Below are positions 24,576 through 32,090 of a stretch of DNA of 41,572 bases, in pieces. The notes beneath the pieces were generated by a model. The model saw only the letters and a program-made list of their open reading frames with translations. It had not been told where the DNA came from and did no database searches. Source of the stretch: Holophagaceae bacterium (lineage in GTDB: Bacteria > Acidobacteriota > Holophagae > Holophagales > Holophagaceae); the NCBI GenBank assembly GCA_027451045.1, contig DAIDKC010000041.1, positions 1-41,572 of the forward strand. The letters are read 5' to 3'. Both the position numbers and the translations under genes were made by a program. Numbering within the stretch: the first letter of the stretch is position 1; each line of letters begins with the position of its first letter.

Positions 24576-25361
24576 CTAGCGCGCCAGCCCCCGCTCCCGC
24601 AGCAGGGCCTCGACCGCGGGCACGTCGCCAGGGACATCCACCCCGAGGCTCAGGAAGGGTGTCTCGGCCACGCCGATGGGAATGCCTGCGGCCAGCGCCC
24701 GGAGCTGCTCCAGCATCTCGAACTGCTCCAGGGGATGGGGGGCCAGCCGCGTGAAGGCCATCAGGGCGTCGGGCCGGTAGGCATAGAGCCCCAGGTGGCG
24801 CCGGAAGGCGGCCAGCTGCTCCGGTGTCAGCCAGGGGCGGAAGTCGGGCTGGAAGACCGAGGCGTTCCGCAGGTACGGGATGGGACTCCGGCTGAAGTAG
24901 AGCGCCCGCTTCCGGTCATCCACCACCACCTTCACGGCGTTGGGATTGAACAGCTCGTCCGCATGGGCGAAGGGGCAGGCCGCCGTTCCCATCGGCAGGT
25001 CGGGCTGGTCGCGCATGAGGGCCACCACCGCACCCACGGTCTCGGGATGCATGGCAGGCTCGTCGCCCTGGATGTTCAGCACGCAGTCCCAGGATTCCCC
25101 GAGGATCCCGAGGGCGGCCGCGGTGCGATCGGTCCCGGAGGGCAGGTCGGGATCGGTCATCACCGCCTCGCCCCCGAAACCCTGCACAGCAGAGGCGATT
25201 CGCGGATCGTCCGTCGCCACCACCACCCTGTCCACTCCCGGCGCCCGGCGCGCCGCCTCGAAGACCCACTGGATCATGGGCTTCCTGGCGATGAGGGCGA
25301 GGGGTTTCCCGGGGAAGCGGGAGGCCTGGAAGCGGGAGGGCAGGACGGCCAGGGTGCGCAT
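24576..25361 (-). CDS. kdsB: 3-deoxy-manno-octulosonate cytidylyltransferase (CMP-Kdo synthetase)
   Basis: The product has 261 residues. The nucleotide-binding start P-S-R-F-Q-A-S-R-F-P-G-K-P-L (8-21), S-G-T-D-R near 75, N-I-Q-G-D-E-P near 96 and H-L-G-L-Y-A-Y-R near 189 are the KdsB signatures. The enzyme activates Kdo as CMP-Kdo for the LPS inner core, consistent with lptD and the GmhB-type gene elsewhere in the window. It heads the minus-strand group kdsB-trxB-alr-GGDEF and is divergent from cheA, with 72 bases between the two starts. Confidence 0.96.
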   Translation of the reverse strand: MRTLAVLPSRFQASRFPGKPLALIARKPMIQWVFEAARRAPGVDRVVVATDDPRIASAVQGFGGEAVMTDPDLPSGTDRTAAALGILGESWDCVLNIQGDEPAMHPETVGAVVALMRDQPDLPMGTAACPFAHADELFNPNAVKVVVDDRKRALYFSRSPIPYLRNASVFQPDFRPWLTPEQLAAFRRHLGLYAYRPDALMAFTRLAPHPLEQFEMLEQLRALAAGIPIGVAETPFLSLGVDVPGDVPAVEALLRERGLAR

Positions 25362-25433
25362 CAGGCCAGTGTAGGGCAGCCGGGTTCCGCTTCGCCGCCC
25401 CAGACTCCAGACTTCCGGCCCCCTGCCGATGGC

Positions 25434-27494
25434 ATGGCATGGGGAGGGGTCTTGGATTCATCCTTTGACGACGTCTGGGCGGAGTGCGAGGACCTGTTCG
25501 GGCAGGCGCGGCAGACCCTGGCCACGCTCAAGGAGCCCCAGCCGGCCCACGTGATCCAGGCCTCGGTGAACGCCCTCTTCCGGGCCACCCATACCCTGAA
25601 GGGCATGGCGGGGATGCTGGGATTCCCGGTGTTCAGCAAGGCGGCCCACCGCATGGAGGACATTTTCGATCTCATGCGGAAGGGGCGGCTGCGCTCCACG
25701 GATTCCCTGGTGGAGACCCTGGGGGCCGGCATCGAGGCCCTGGAGTCCGGCCTGGCGGGCCTCAAGCGGGGCCGTCCGGAGCCGGACGACTACCTGGAGG
25801 GCGTGCGTCGGGAACTCGGCGAGCTCGAGGCTCTGGCCCGCCCGGCGGACGGTGCCGAACAGGACCTGAGCGCCATGCTCGACCTGCCGGAAGAGGCGCG
25901 GAAAGCCCTGTCCGACTACGAGCGGGGTCGCGTGACCCGGGCCCTCCTGGACGGCATCCCGGTGCATGGCCTGGCCATCTGCCTGGATTTCGCGACCTTC
26001 GACGAACGCCTGCGCGCCTTCACCGACGGGCTCGGGCGCCAGGCGGAACTGATCTCCACGCTGCCCTGGGAGGTGCCCGAGGGCCGGGAGGGCCTCGCCT
26101 TCCTGCTGGTGGTCGCCGGCGCCGCCCTGGAGGTGGACAGCCTGGCCCCTGTGCCCGGCGAGGTCCTGGCAGTCCGGATGCTGGCGGATCCCGGGCGGAT
26201 CCCGGGAAGCCTGCGCGCTGAAGTCCAGGCCGAAGCGGCGCCCGCACCGCCTCCTGAACCACCCCCGGCGCCTCCCCCGTCGGAACCCGTTCCCGCCCCC
26301 TCGTCCCAGGAGTCGGAGGTCCTGCGGCTGCCGGCCCAGCGGGTGGAGGCGCTGGAGGCCCGCCTGATGGACGTGGCCCAGCTCCGGGATGCGGCCAGCG
26401 GGATGCTCCGCCAGGGGGACGCCCGCACGGGCGAGGCGCCCCTGGCTGTGCTCGGCCAGATGGAGGAGGGGCTGCTGGATGTCCAGAAGGCCCTCCTCCA
26501 GATGCGGATGGTGAAGGTGGAGACCCTGTTCGCCCGCGTCGAGCCCATGGTGAAGAGCCTCAGCAGGGAACTCGGAAAGCCCGTCAAGCTTGCCCTCCAG
26601 GGCGGGGACCTCGAGATCGAGCGGGGCATCCTGGGGCGCCTGGTGGAACCTTTCCTGCACCTCGTGAGGAACGCCCTGGACCACGGCCTGGAGTCCCCCG
26701 AGGCCCGGAAGTCCCTGGGGAAGGGGGAGACCGGCAGCCTCCGCATCAGCGCCTCCCAGCGGGGGCGCAGCATCCGCTTCGACATCCGGGATGACGGCCG
26801 GGGCTTCGACCTGGCGAAGATCGAGGCCCGGGGGAGGGCCATGGGACTGCTCAAGCCCGGGGTTCCGACCACCCCCGAGCGCCTCCACCGCCTCACCCTG
26901 GAACCCGGCTTCTCGACCATGGAACGGGCCTCCCAGGTCTCGGGTCGCGGCGTCGGCATGGATATCGTCCGGGAAGCGGTCGAGGCCCTGGGGGGCGAGC
27001 TCATGCTCTCCAGTGAGTGGAAGCGGGGCAGCCTGGTCCGCCTGGCCATCCCCCTCTCCCGGGCGGTGGTGGGCTGCCTCCGGGTCCGCAGCGGCCGGCA
27101 GACCTTCGGCATACCCCTCAGCCACGTGCTCCGGGTCCACATGGGGCATGAATCCCTGCGCGGCGGGAGCCACGTGAAGATCCTGGGCCAGGATCTGCCC
27201 TTCGAATCCCTCCAGGTCTGCCTCGGCCAGGAGGACCCTCCGGAGGGCCACAGGGCGTATGTCCTGCTTTCCCAGCCGAGCACCGTCGCCGGGGCGAGCC
27301 TGGAGATCGCCCTCGGGGTGGACGAGATCCTGGGACGGGGGGAGATCCTGCTCCGCAGCCTGCCGGAGCTGGCCCAGGTCCAGGGAGTCATGGGCGGGAG
27401 CCTCCAGGAGGACGGCATCCTCTGGGTGCTGGACCCGGAGGCCATGCTGGGCCTGGCCATGGACAGCCTCATGCGGCGGGTGGCCCATGCCTGA
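25434..27494 (+). CDS. cheA: Chemotaxis-type histidine kinase CheA
   Basis: The product has 686 residues. Domains in order: HPt with phospho-acceptor His53 in A-T-H-T-L-K-G (1-120); an unusual 110-residue middle domain (about 150-265, starting L-S-D-Y-E-R-G-R-V) in place of the CheY-binding P2; a Pro-rich linker (270-295); dimerisation P3 (about 300-370); ATPase P4 with N-box H-L-V-R-N-A-L-D-H-G near 408, D-D-G-R-G-F-D near 454 and G-R-G-V-G-M-D near 503; and CheW-like P5 (540-686). It should phosphorylate a response regulator under control of a methyl-accepting protein. The start is uncertain: ATG 25434 has no ribosome binding site, while TTG 25452 follows GGAGG (25443-25447) by 4 bases and removes only 6 residues. 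It overlaps cheW by 8 bases. Confidence 0.92.
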   Translation: MAWGGVLDSSFDDVWAECEDLFGQARQTLATLKEPQPAHVIQASVNALFRATHTLKGMAGMLGFPVFSKAAHRMEDIFDLMRKGRLRSTDSLVETLGAGIEALESGLAGLKRGRPEPDDYLEGVRRELGELEALARPADGAEQDLSAMLDLPEEARKALSDYERGRVTRALLDGIPVHGLAICLDFATFDERLRAFTDGLGRQAELISTLPWEVPEGREGLAFLLVVAGAALEVDSLAPVPGEVLAVRMLADPGRIPGSLRAEVQAEAAPAPPPEPPPAPPPSEPVPAPSSQESEVLRLPAQRVEALEARLMDVAQLRDAASGMLRQGDARTGEAPLAVLGQMEEGLLDVQKALLQMRMVKVETLFARVEPMVKSLSRELGKPVKLALQGGDLEIERGILGRLVEPFLHLVRNALDHGLESPEARKSLGKGETGSLRISASQRGRSIRFDIRDDGRGFDLAKIEARGRAMGLLKPGVPTTPERLHRLTLEPGFSTMERASQVSGRGVGMDIVREAVEALGGELMLSSEWKRGSLVRLAIPLSRAVVGCLRVRSGRQTFGIPLSHVLRVHMGHESLRGGSHVKILGQDLPFESLQVCLGQEDPPEGHRAYVLLSQPSTVAGASLEIALGVDEILGRGEILLRSLPELAQVQGVMGGSLQEDGILWVLDPEAMLGLAMDSLMRRVAHA

Positions 27495-27921
27495 TCCGGG
27501 CAGCTACATCCTCGCGCGGGCCATGGGGCGGGACATCCTGCTCGAGGCCTCCCAGCTCCTGGAGGTGCTCCCTGCGGTGCCGGTCAGGCCACTCCCCGGC
27601 CCCGTGCCGGGGATCTCCGGCGTCATCCTCCACCAAGGGGAATTCCTGCCGGTCCTGGACTGGGCGGGCCTGCCCGGAACACCGGGCCAGGTCGTATGGG
27701 CCACGGCCCTGGCGGTTCTCAAGCGCCGCCTGGCCCTGCCGCTGGAGTCCCTCGACGGGGTCCTGGATTCCGTGGGGGAGTCCTCCGGGTTCAGTGTCGC
27801 CGACGGGGATCCGTGGGAGGAGATCGTCGCCTGCATCTGCCCGGTGGGCGAGGCCCGATTCCCGCTTCTGGACGCCGACAAGCTCGTGGCCTGGCTCCAT
27901 CACCAGCGGGCCCGGCACTGA
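27487..27921 (+). CDS. CheW-like adaptor protein
   Basis: The product has 144 residues and is a single CheW domain: Y-I-L-A-R-A-M-G-R-D-I-L-L at the start, V-L-P-A-V-P-V-R-P-L-P-G-P-V-P-G-I-S-G-V-I near 31 and F-L-P-V-L-D-W near 56. These are the usual strands that contact the kinase P5 domain and the receptor tip. It is somewhat shorter and more diverged than E. coli CheW (167). The gene starts inside the last 8 bases of cheA, so the pair is translationally coupled and should act together. The longer upstream frame is a shadow of cheA. Confidence 0.85.
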   Translation: MPDPGSYILARAMGRDILLEASQLLEVLPAVPVRPLPGPVPGISGVILHQGEFLPVLDWAGLPGTPGQVVWATALAVLKRRLALPLESLDGVLDSVGESSGFSVADGDPWEEIVACICPVGEARFPLLDADKLVAWLHHQRARH

Positions 27922-27930
27922 ACGCCAAGG

Positions 27931-27948
27931 GGCCCGGCTGTCCGGGCC
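27931..27948 (+). other. Hairpin after cheW
   Basis: GGCCCGG (27931-27937) and CCGGGCC (27942-27948) form a perfect 7-bp stem with a CTGT loop, starting 10 bases after the cheW stop. No T-run follows. It could end the cheA-cheW transcript before fabH. Confidence 0.4.
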
Positions 27949-28006
27949 TACGGCTGGCGGATGCCCCCATCCATGCGATGATGGCCTCTCATGGCCGGAG
28001 GCTCAT

Positions 28007-29008
28007 TTGAATCGTCGTCTTGTCGCCCCCGTCGGAATCACCGCCACGGGGCAGTGCTTCCCTGCGAAAGTGGTCACCAATGAGGACCTGTCCAGGACCC
28101 TGGACACCAACGACGAATGGATCCGGACCCGCACGGGCATCCGTGAACGCCGGTGGGCCGAGCCGGGCACGGGTGCCTCCCAGCTGGGGGCCCCGGCTCT
28201 GCGCATGGCCCTCGAGAACCGGGGCATGGAGGCCTCGGACCTGGATCTCATCGTGGTCACCACCGTGACGCCGGACACCCTTTTCCCCTCCACCGCCTGC
28301 CGCATCCAGGAGATGGTCGGGGCCACGAACGCCTTCGGGTTCGACCTGAATGCCGCCTGCTCGGGGTTTCTCTACGCCTTGACCACCGCCGCCAGCCTCG
28401 TGGCCGCCGGAGGGGTCCGGAAGGCCGCCGTCGTCGGCGTGGACATCATGTCCACCATCATCAACAAGGAGGACCGGGCGACCGCCGTGCTGTTCGGGGA
28501 CGGGGCCGGGGCGGTGATCGTCGAGCGGGTGGAGGAAGGCTACGGCATCCTGGACTTCGAGCACCGGATTGACGGCAGCGGCGGCGAGTTCCTCTTCATG
28601 CCCGCGGGGGGCTCCAGGCGTCCGGCCACCGCGGAGACCGTGGCGAACAAGGAGCACACCATCCACCAGGCCGGCAGCGAGGTGTTCAAGAACGCCGTCC
28701 GCGAGATGGCCGACAACAGCCGGCTCCTCCTGGATCGGAACGGCATGAAGGGCGAGGATCTGGGGCTCTTCGTGCCCCACCAGGCCAACATCCGCATCAT
28801 GGACGCGGCGGCCAAGCGGCTCGAACTCGATCCCTCCCGCATGATGGTGAACATTGACCGCTACGCCAACACCACCACGGCGACCATCCCCACGGCCCTC
28901 CACCAGGCCAGGGAAGCGGGCCGGCTCGCCAAGGGCGACCTGGTGATCCTCTCCGCCTTCGGCGCGGGCTTCACCTGGGGATCCACCCTGCTTCGCTGGG
29001 CCTGCTGA
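28007..29008 (+). CDS. fabH: 3-oxoacyl-ACP synthase III (FabH)
   Basis: The product has 333 residues. The Cys-His-Asn triad of KAS III is complete: Cys118 in A-A-C-S-G-F, His258 in H-Q-A-N-I-R-I and Asn288 in N-T-T-T-A-T-I-P. I-R-T-R-T-G-I-R-E-R-R near residue 38 and G-D-G-A-G-A-V-I near 164 are also typical. FabH condenses acetyl-CoA (or another primer) with malonyl-ACP to begin fatty acid synthesis. The start is a TTG at 28007, 5 bases after a perfect GGAGG (27997-28001); longer frames run antisense or out of frame through cheW. rsmD follows after 5 bases. A fab gene beside cheA-cheW is unusual company. Confidence 0.95.
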   Translation: MNRRLVAPVGITATGQCFPAKVVTNEDLSRTLDTNDEWIRTRTGIRERRWAEPGTGASQLGAPALRMALENRGMEASDLDLIVVTTVTPDTLFPSTACRIQEMVGATNAFGFDLNAACSGFLYALTTAASLVAAGGVRKAAVVGVDIMSTIINKEDRATAVLFGDGAGAVIVERVEEGYGILDFEHRIDGSGGEFLFMPAGGSRRPATAETVANKEHTIHQAGSEVFKNAVREMADNSRLLLDRNGMKGEDLGLFVPHQANIRIMDAAAKRLELDPSRMMVNIDRYANTTTATIPTALHQAREAGRLAKGDLVILSAFGAGFTWGSTLLRWAC

Positions 29009-29013
29009 GGGCC

Positions 29014-29544
29014 GTGCGCATCATCGCCGGGACCTTGAAGGGGCGCCGCCTGGAGGTGCTCCCCGAAGGCGATCTCCGGGTCCGGCCCACCTCCGACCGG
29101 GCCCGTGAGGCCCTTTTCTCGATCCTCCTGCGCTGGCCCCGGGGGCCGTTCCTGGACCTCTGCGCCGGAACCGGGGCTGTCGGGCTGGAGGCGCTCTCCA
29201 GGGGCTATGCCCCGGCGACCTGCGTGGAAGCCGGGGAGCCCGGATGGACCTGCCTCCGGCGCAACGCGGCAGGGACCGGACTCGTCCCCCTGCGGCGGGA
29301 CGTCCTCGACCTCGGCCCCGGTGCCTTCAAGGACCAGGCGGTGGTGTTCCTCGACCCCCCCTACCTTGAGGGACCCCGCCTGTGGGGGATCCTGGCCCCG
29401 CGGATCCGGGGCTGGATGCACCCCTCGGGGGTGCTGGTGGTCGAGACCGACCGGCGGACTGCTCTGGAATTACAGCCCGGATGGGAACTGGCCGAAACGC
29501 GGGAGTATGGTGCAGCCCGATTCCATTTCTGGACCCCGGCCTGA
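29014..29544 (+). CDS. rsmD: 16S rRNA (guanine(966)-N(2))-methyltransferase RsmD
   Basis: The product has 176 residues. It begins with the family signature M-R-I-I-A-G-T-L-K-G-R and R-P-T-S-D-R-A-R-E-A-L-F-S-I-L (25-38), followed by the SAM-binding F-L-D-L-C-A-G-T-G-A-V-G (47-58) and the catalytic D-P-P-Y (114-117). It methylates G966 of 16S rRNA in the 30S subunit. The start is GTG 29014 behind TGAGG, 5 bases after fabH. Its last 38 bases overlap the start of the methyl-accepting protein gene. Confidence 0.93.
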   Translation: MRIIAGTLKGRRLEVLPEGDLRVRPTSDRAREALFSILLRWPRGPFLDLCAGTGAVGLEALSRGYAPATCVEAGEPGWTCLRRNAAGTGLVPLRRDVLDLGPGAFKDQAVVFLDPPYLEGPRLWGILAPRIRGWMHPSGVLVVETDRRTALELQPGWELAETREYGAARFHFWTPA

Positions 29545-32053
29545 AGTCCCCCAGGAGGCCTGCGAACTGAGCCCGGAGACCCTCCGCGTCGTGCTGGGGC
29601 GCTCCCGCATGGGGGCCATCCTGCTCTGGGCCGTGGTCTTCCTCGTGGGGACGGTGACCTTCCTGCTGTCGGCCCTGCCCGGATTCCACGTCAGCTGGCC
29701 GGGTCTGCTCATGCTCCTCCTGCTCCTGGCGGGCTGTATCGGGCTTTCCCTTGGACATGTCGCCATCCTGGCGCGTTTCCTGCGCGGCCGGGCCCTCGGG
29801 CCCGAGGCCTACCGCCCCGTCACCCGCTTCCCCCAGGCCACTTCGATGCTCACCCTCTATATCGGTGCGTGCGTGGCGAGCCTGGCCTACCTCTGGCTGA
29901 AGCTGGACCAGCACCAGAGCGCCTGGGTCAGCGGGGCGACCATGCTGATGTTCCTCATCATCGCCCTGATGGGCGCCGTGGCCCACTACTTCATCGCCAA
30001 GCAGAACCTGATGCGCGTCTTCAAGGCCTTCGCGGGCCTCCCCGGATTCGACGAATCCTACGTCCGCTTCCGGGCCAGCCTCCGGGCCAAGTTCGGCTTC
30101 GGGGTGATGATCGTCATGATGGGCGTGCTGCTCCTCTCCATCCTGGTCTCCGGCCTCACGGTCCAGGCCTCGATCCGTTCGAAGGTGGCCGCGTACGCCA
30201 GCAAGGAGCTCGACAACCTCTCCGATTCCGTGTCCTTCGTCCAGGAGATGAATCCCACTCCGGAGGATCTCAACGCCTTCCTCGGCACCCTCAAGCTCGG
30301 GACTGGGGGCGGGATCTCGCTCCAACTGCCCGCCTCCAAGGGCGGGGCTATCCTCGGCTCGCATCTCAGGCCTTCCGGCGCATCCGACATCCTCGTGCGC
30401 CATCCGCTCCCCGGCGGCTCCACCCTCCAGGCGGTGATCCCCGAACGGGCCTATGCCGACACCATCTGGAAGGCCTTGCGTCCCAACCTGTTCCTGCTGC
30501 TGGGCGGGGCCCTCTTCTTCGCCTACCTCATCCAGCTGATCCTCCGGGACGTCCAGCTTCCCATCGTCATGCTCAGCCGCAATGCGGAGCGTGTGGGCGA
30601 GGGCCGTATTGACCACCTGGACCCCGTCTACAGCGACGACGAGGTGGAGGTGCTGTCCAGGGGCTTCGGCCGAATGGTGGGCAGCCTGCGGGGGATGGTG
30701 GTCCAGATCCGGACCGCCAGCCGCGAACTCTCCAAGGCCGCCGGGGCCATCCGGGAATCCGCCGACGGAGTCCGGCAGTCCAGCCAGGGTCAGCGAACCC
30801 TGATCGAGGCCTTCCACCGGGAGATCAACGAACTCTCCGAGACCTCCATCGGGATCAGCGCCAGCTCCATGGAGCTGAGCCTCGCCTCCGAGAGCACCAA
30901 CGCCACCATCGTCGAGATGGCGGCCACGGTCCAGCAGATCAACCGCAGCATGGACGAACTGCTGATGGTGGTGGAGGGGATCACCTCGGCCATCCGGGAT
31001 TTCGACACCGCCATCAAGAACGTCGGCAAGAACGTGGACCACCTCGCGGGCCATGCCGAGCACACCCGGGAGTTCGCGGAGAACCTCGAGCAGAGCACCT
31101 CGGCCATTGACGACAGCGTCAAGATCGCCCAGCGGTACACCAAGAAGGTGATCCACAACGCGGCCCGGGGCATGGAGCTGGTGGCCCGGAATCGCGAGAA
31201 GATGCAGGTGATCGAGCGCGTGGTCCAGGATTTCCATGGCACCACCCGCATCCTCCTCCAGCTCGGGGCCGACATCGCGAAGATCCTCGACTACATCGGC
31301 GAGCACACCCAGCAGACCAACATGCTGGCCCTCAACGCGGCCATCATCGCCGCCCAGGGGGAGGGGAGCGGGGAAGGCCACGTCAAGGGCTTCTCCGTCG
31401 TGGCTGACGAGATCAAGCAGCTCTCGGAGCAGACCGGGCGCTCGACGCGGGACATCCAGCAGATCATCGGCACCCTCCAGTCCGAGATCCGCAAGGCCTA
31501 CCAGCAGGTGGAGCTCGGGCTGGATGCCGTCCGGGACGGCTCGGACTCTGTCCGCCAGAGCGAGGAGGCCCTCCAGGCCATCCTGGAGTCCGTCAGCGAG
31601 ACGGACAGCGTGGTCGAGAGCATCCTGACGGAGACGCTGCAGCAGGCCGGCCAGGCCGCTCTGATCCACGAGGCCAACCGGAACATCCACACCCAGGTCG
31701 AGACCATCCGTTCGGTCATCGAGGAGCAGCAGCAGACCAGCAACTACATCCTCTCCCTGGCCATGAACGTCCAGGAGGCCACCAGCGTCGTCCGCGATTC
31801 GACCAAGGAGCAGAGCACGGGCAGCGACGAGATCGCCAAGGCCACCGAGCAGGTGAGGGCCCTGGCGTCCAACCTCCACGCCATCCTCGCGCGCCAGGAG
31901 GAGCATGCGCTGTCCATGAAGGAGACCATGAACAAGGTCCTGGGCAAGGCCCTGGAAAGCGAGCAGGCCATCGCTGATTCCAGCGCCTATGTCGAGCAGC
32001 TCGGCGTCCAGGTGCACATGCTCAACCACGAAGTGAACCTCTTCAAGCTCTAG
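29507..32053 (+). CDS. Methyl-accepting chemotaxis protein with six membrane segments
   Basis: The product has 848 residues from ATG 29507. Six hydrophobic segments are visible (about 36-57, 65-90, 112-131, 141-163, 196-217, 328-346); the first four form a compact membrane module and a 110-residue extracytoplasmic loop lies between the last two. A HAMP domain follows (347-400), then a long coiled coil and the signalling tip Q-T-N-M-L-A-L-N-A-A-I near 604 with F-S-V-V-A-D-E-I near 632. The tip variant N-A-A-I-I-A-A-Q-G-E-G-S differs from the usual N-A-A-I-E-A-A-R-A-G-E. No CheR-docking pentapeptide ends the protein. It overlaps rsmD by 38 bases; GTG 29510 or a later ATG 29609 are alternative starts. 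It should control a CheA/CheW complex. Confidence 0.88.
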   Translation: MVQPDSISGPRPEVPQEACELSPETLRVVLGRSRMGAILLWAVVFLVGTVTFLLSALPGFHVSWPGLLMLLLLLAGCIGLSLGHVAILARFLRGRALGPEAYRPVTRFPQATSMLTLYIGACVASLAYLWLKLDQHQSAWVSGATMLMFLIIALMGAVAHYFIAKQNLMRVFKAFAGLPGFDESYVRFRASLRAKFGFGVMIVMMGVLLLSILVSGLTVQASIRSKVAAYASKELDNLSDSVSFVQEMNPTPEDLNAFLGTLKLGTGGGISLQLPASKGGAILGSHLRPSGASDILVRHPLPGGSTLQAVIPERAYADTIWKALRPNLFLLLGGALFFAYLIQLILRDVQLPIVMLSRNAERVGEGRIDHLDPVYSDDEVEVLSRGFGRMVGSLRGMVVQIRTASRELSKAAGAIRESADGVRQSSQGQRTLIEAFHREINELSETSIGISASSMELSLASESTNATIVEMAATVQQINRSMDELLMVVEGITSAIRDFDTAIKNVGKNVDHLAGHAEHTREFAENLEQSTSAIDDSVKIAQRYTKKVIHNAARGMELVARNREKMQVIERVVQDFHGTTRILLQLGADIAKILDYIGEHTQQTNMLALNAAIIAAQGEGSGEGHVKGFSVVADEIKQLSEQTGRSTRDIQQIIGTLQSEIRKAYQQVELGLDAVRDGSDSVRQSEEALQAILESVSETDSVVESILTETLQQAGQAALIHEANRNIHTQVETIRSVIEEQQQTSNYILSLAMNVQEATSVVRDSTKEQSTGSDEIAKATEQVRALASNLHAILARQEEHALSMKETMNKVLGKALESEQAIADSSAYVEQLGVQVHMLNHEVNLFKL

Positions 32054-32090
32054 CTGCACTGCTAGCCTAGGAGCCGATCCCGGGCCCCGC

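Noticed and set aside
24495-25433. In-frame extension of cheA upstream by 313 codons.
   Set aside because: It runs antisense through kdsB and the start of trxB and has shadow composition. The HPt domain begins only after 25434.
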